A stretch of DNA of 64,000 bases, from positions 51,365 to 115,364 of the forward strand of contig CAJNOJ010000121.1 in the NCBI GenBank assembly GCA_905250025.1. Reading direction: 5' to 3'. The notes below the pieces were generated by a model. It was not told the origin of the DNA. It was given only the letters and a program-made list of their open reading frames with translations, and ran no database searches. The stretch comes from Adineta ricciae (taxonomy: Eukaryota; Rotifera; Eurotatoria; Adinetida; Adinetidae). Both the position numbers and the translations under genes were made by a program. Below, piece by piece: positions 60,975-64,000 of the stretch. The stretch's first letter is position 1; every line of letters begins with the position of its first letter.

Positions 60975-63570
60975 AACGAAGCTAAATCAATTGTTAGTTT
61001 TCGAAAATTAGAGTTTTCACAGCTGTTTGTAACACGTACCTGCTGATGCGCAGTAGAGTCGTTCACACGTATATATTGATGTTGGGGAACACCATAATTG
61101 AGTATCATTTGCCGAAGTACAGTTCGTATAACTGATCGAATTGAATGTAAATGGAAAAACACATGTTTGAGCTAGGAATGAGAATCAAATTGATTGGTTG
61201 ACAATAAGAATAGCATATATTACCATTGTGTTCGTTTGAAACGACTTCAACTGTCCATACTTCTGATTTTGATGGAATGACATTAACGACGCCCCGAATG
61301 ATTATATTTTCGTTTGATGTAATCGATGGTGACCAATAGTGATAAGTACCCACCGAGTTGAACTGATAAGAAAATGACCCTAAGCATAAAAACTGTATGC
61401 ATACATCTACTACACTATGTGGCATTTACCTGAAATAGTGGCGCTACCAGAATCAAAACCGTCAACAACCGGATCTGTGCCATATGCATTGAACAGTTGC
61501 TGAACTCTATACTTTCGTGTTGAAAGACTTAGTGATGAATCCCATTTCCAAGTGACAACAGCACCTTGTTGTACTGTTACTTGTCTAGGTGACCAAGCAA
61601 AGCCAAGCCCGTACAGTGGATGAACTCCGTCAGCTGTGATGGTCACTTGTTGAACAAAGGATGGCGTTTGACAATGTATTTGATTCGACTGCAAAGAGAT
61701 AATATTACATGGAAGAAGACGGTTATTTTCACTGCGGAATTGAACAGTTGTTGAATCGATAAAATCTACACCATCGATATAAATATCGCCACCACCATAT
61801 AATGAACCAAGTACAGGACTGATCCGTTGGAAGTAAAACCGGTATTCAATGGGAATAGGAGATTGAACAAGACCTGTTGATGTATTGATGATAATTGGAT
61901 AAAGACCAGGTGGTAATTGAGGTAGATTGATTCGAATCAAGTTCATGGATGATGACACGATCGTAGCACTCTTCGAGCCCACATACACGGAGAAGGATTG
62001 ATTTCCAAAGCCTGAACCAGTGATATTCACCGTTCCAGCATCCATTGTTACAACAGACGGTTGTATAGACGTGACAAAAGGTTGATTCGTTGAATTGTAG
62101 GTAAATCGTGCTAATGCATTCACTGACATTTGTCCATCAACAGCAGATAGGATAACCTGCCCAGCGCTGTGTGACGTCGAAGGAGGTACAGTACAGCGAA
62201 TCGACGAGAAATTCAACCATTGAGAATTAATACATAATTTCCCGTCAACAGTAATGATGGTGTGCGATGAAAAGCCACGACCATGAATTAGTATTGAATA
62301 ACCTCCTCCGATTCCTCCTGCTGGTGGATCAAACGAATGAATTGCCAGAGGAACAGTAACCATGATAGTAGTATTGCTCGATGCAAAACCTTTGTCAATG
62401 ACATTGACTCGTACAATCTGTGAACCTGATAGTGCATGGTTAATTTCACAACGAATATACGTCGAATTCGCATCGATAATATTGCAGGAGCCTTGTTCGC
62501 CAATCAACACTTGATTTCCTTTCATTGATGAACTAAACCCAACACCTTGAATGACTAAATTCACTTGATTTTGTACTATTGATGAAATCATCGGAGTTTG
62601 GGCAATCGACACTTGAAACTGACAGTTATTGTCTATATTTGAACAATAGGCTGCAAGACCATTAACAAGAACCTCAACCTAAATACACTTCATAAGATAA
62701 ATCACTAAAAACATCGAGTTCGATATCTACTTGTGGTGTATCATGGTACGTTCGCATCATATCATTTGGAAGACTATAGAACACGTCTCCATCACCGCCA
62801 ATTCGAACGGATGATGCATTAATCGATAAGCCTATTGGTAGTATGTTCGCTATGTTGNTCGTCTCTCAAACCAACTGCTGCTGTATGAATAAGATGGACA
62901 TCTACCGACACGAGTCACCGATACATAACCGATTTTGTCAAATGACTGGAAAAGGTTTTGCATTTCCAGAGCAGTCAGTTTCACTGGTATCGATATATAG
63001 GTTTCTCCATCGAATTGAATGTCATATGTACCCTCAAGTGGTGCAGATGTTCTGCCGATCGATGTTACGCGGGTGTACTAAATATAACAATACAATGATT
63101 TGTTCAAAAGGACACAAGTCACATACGATGGCGGGTAATGCGTTAATCAACGCTGGTGGCCGACATGTTGTATATTGAAATGAAATGCTAATGGTGCGGT
63201 TGCTTGGCGTGTGTTTGATTTGCAGAGAATTGTATAATAATTGGTACTTGGGATAAAATCGTCGAACACCTTCGATCGATGAACTGTGACAGTAGTATGT
63301 TTGATTCGTGGATGATCGGCAAATGGGTAGGTTTTCGTCATTCAAAATACATCGAGAGTANACTTGTTGTTCTCGGATGTCCAAACTAATATAACTGATT
63401 CTCTGCACATCAGATGTTCCGATATCTCCATTCCCTATGACTGTTCGTCCTTCATACATCTTCACGTTGATCGATAGGCGAAAATCGGCCCGTTGATTTA
63501 TCGATCCGACGCACATCATATAATAACTAGAATATCAAAATTGAGAATATAGATGTGTAAATATTTCTCT
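60975..63570 (-). CDS. Fibrocystin-L (PKHD1L1)-like, upstream part, copy 2 (with internal gaps)
   Basis: It carries the same exons as copy 1 where present. These are the PA14 end (63519-63362), the FN2-like segment and following strand (63360-63120, beginning at the Cys-Ile-Leu part), the 62.9 kb exon broken at N62858, the IPT exon (62612-61436) and the cupredoxin-like exon (61425-61210). Most of the long exon between PA14 and the FN2-like segment is missing at N63361. Differences from copy 1 are mainly conservative or synonymous by eye, as expected for functional alleles. Confidence 0.85.
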
Positions 63571-64000
63571 CAGTTACTTCGTATTATTGTTTAGAAAGAT
63601 TTCCTGTGATCGACTAGAAGTTCGATTAGCAATTTGGGCAATATTCTCTGGATTTTCATTTGTACTCAAGTAAAGAACACTGGCAACACTCGTATTCAAT
63701 TGAAATATAAAACTCGCAGTCTTCGGTGGACGTAAATATCCAATGAACCATACCGTAGTATTGGAAATACTTGCAGCACTGAACGATGCTTCATCTATCC
63801 ATGTTTTGTTTGCATTCACGCCGGGCATCCGAGGAGTAGAATTTCCCAGGCGACTCTGAAATAATGTATATAGAAGAGCAAAACAACGTATAGATCACGT
63901 ACCAAATCGATGAAGGTGTTCTCGGAGTACATATGAAAGCCACGGCCACCTATACAATTACAATCGATATCATATTCTCCTTTTTCTAGTTCAAAATTAC
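63571..64000 (-). CDS. Fibrocystin-L (PKHD1L1)-like, PA14 region, continues beyond the window
   Basis: Two exons are visible. One (about 63900-64000, open at the window edge) contains YDIDCNCIGGRGFHMYSENTF before a GTACGTG donor. The next (about 63855-63588) reads SRLGNSTPRMPGVNANKTW, then a PA14-type core (GYLRPPKTASFIFQLN, SVLYLSTNENPENIAQI). It ends in phase at GTAACTG and joins the exon starting YYMMCVG. IPT repeats before PA14 and the signal peptide of this gene must lie beyond 64000. Confidence 0.85.

Larger units (their letters stand above)
57244..63570. repeat. Two haplotype-like copies of the fibrocystin-L upstream region joined at N60974
   Basis: 57244-60973 and 60975-63570 are homologous along exons and introns. 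The second copy lacks about 20 nt at N62858 and about 1.1 kb at N63361. Breakpoints coincide with the N at 60974. Confidence 0.86.

Noticed and set aside
1..64000. tRNA, rRNA, CRISPR, phage or bacterial operon features.
   Set aside because: None were recognised by eye. The spliced eukaryotic gene structure throughout makes bacterial features unlikely. tRNAscan-SE and Infernal would be needed for a firm statement on small RNAs.

Overview
This is eukaryotic nuclear DNA from a small invertebrate. It is AT-rich, and the genes are split by very short GT-AG introns, mostly 50-60 nt. The gene families suggest a bdelloid rotifer (Adineta or Rotaria type): a degraded F-box/leucine-rich-like gene of the bdelloid kind, NHL and kelch fragments, a VLIG GTPase, and long polycystin and fibrocystin-L genes. 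Pairs of locus copies a few percent apart also fit. The assignment is inference from gene content; no rRNA or mitochondrial marker is present.

Layout. 0.3-5.4 kb (minus): a MORN-repeat gene with an N-terminal signal sequence and Thr-rich stretches. 7.3-13.3 kb (plus): a SAM domain fused to a very large (VLIG-type) GTPase. 13.9-15.2 kb (minus): an F-box/LRR-like pseudogene. 16.3-34.4 kb (plus): a polycystin-1-like gene with signal peptide, four copies of a ~120-residue module, REJ, GAIN/GPS, PLAT and a polycystin channel region. 35.8 kb (plus): a 60-residue secreted cysteine-rich peptide behind a clear TATA box. 36.7-39.0 kb (minus): an HSP70 with a C-terminal SAM domain. 39.8 kb: an NHL-repeat relic. 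41.0-42.0 kb: a kelch pseudogene. 42.4-64.0 kb (minus): the 3' part of a fibrocystin-L (PKHD1L1-like) gene, running off the right edge.

Assembly structure matters for reading this window. There are 13 single-base N gaps. Five (4872, 27496, 36634, 42241, 50964) lie between two copies of the same 221-nt stretch. Others (21326, 30330, 47062, 60974) join two diverged copies of 2.6-5 kb at homologous breakpoints. The apparent tandem duplications inside the polycystin and fibrocystin-L genes are therefore most simply two haplotypes laid end to end, so each locus probably carries one such gene.

The most interesting content is the HSP70-SAM fusion, which has altered active-site residues; the SAM-VLIG fusion 30 kb away; the four-copy extracellular module of the polycystin, each copy an exon with phase 1 boundaries; the secretory MORN protein; and a polycystin-1-like gene and a fibrocystin-L-like gene converging within 8 kb.
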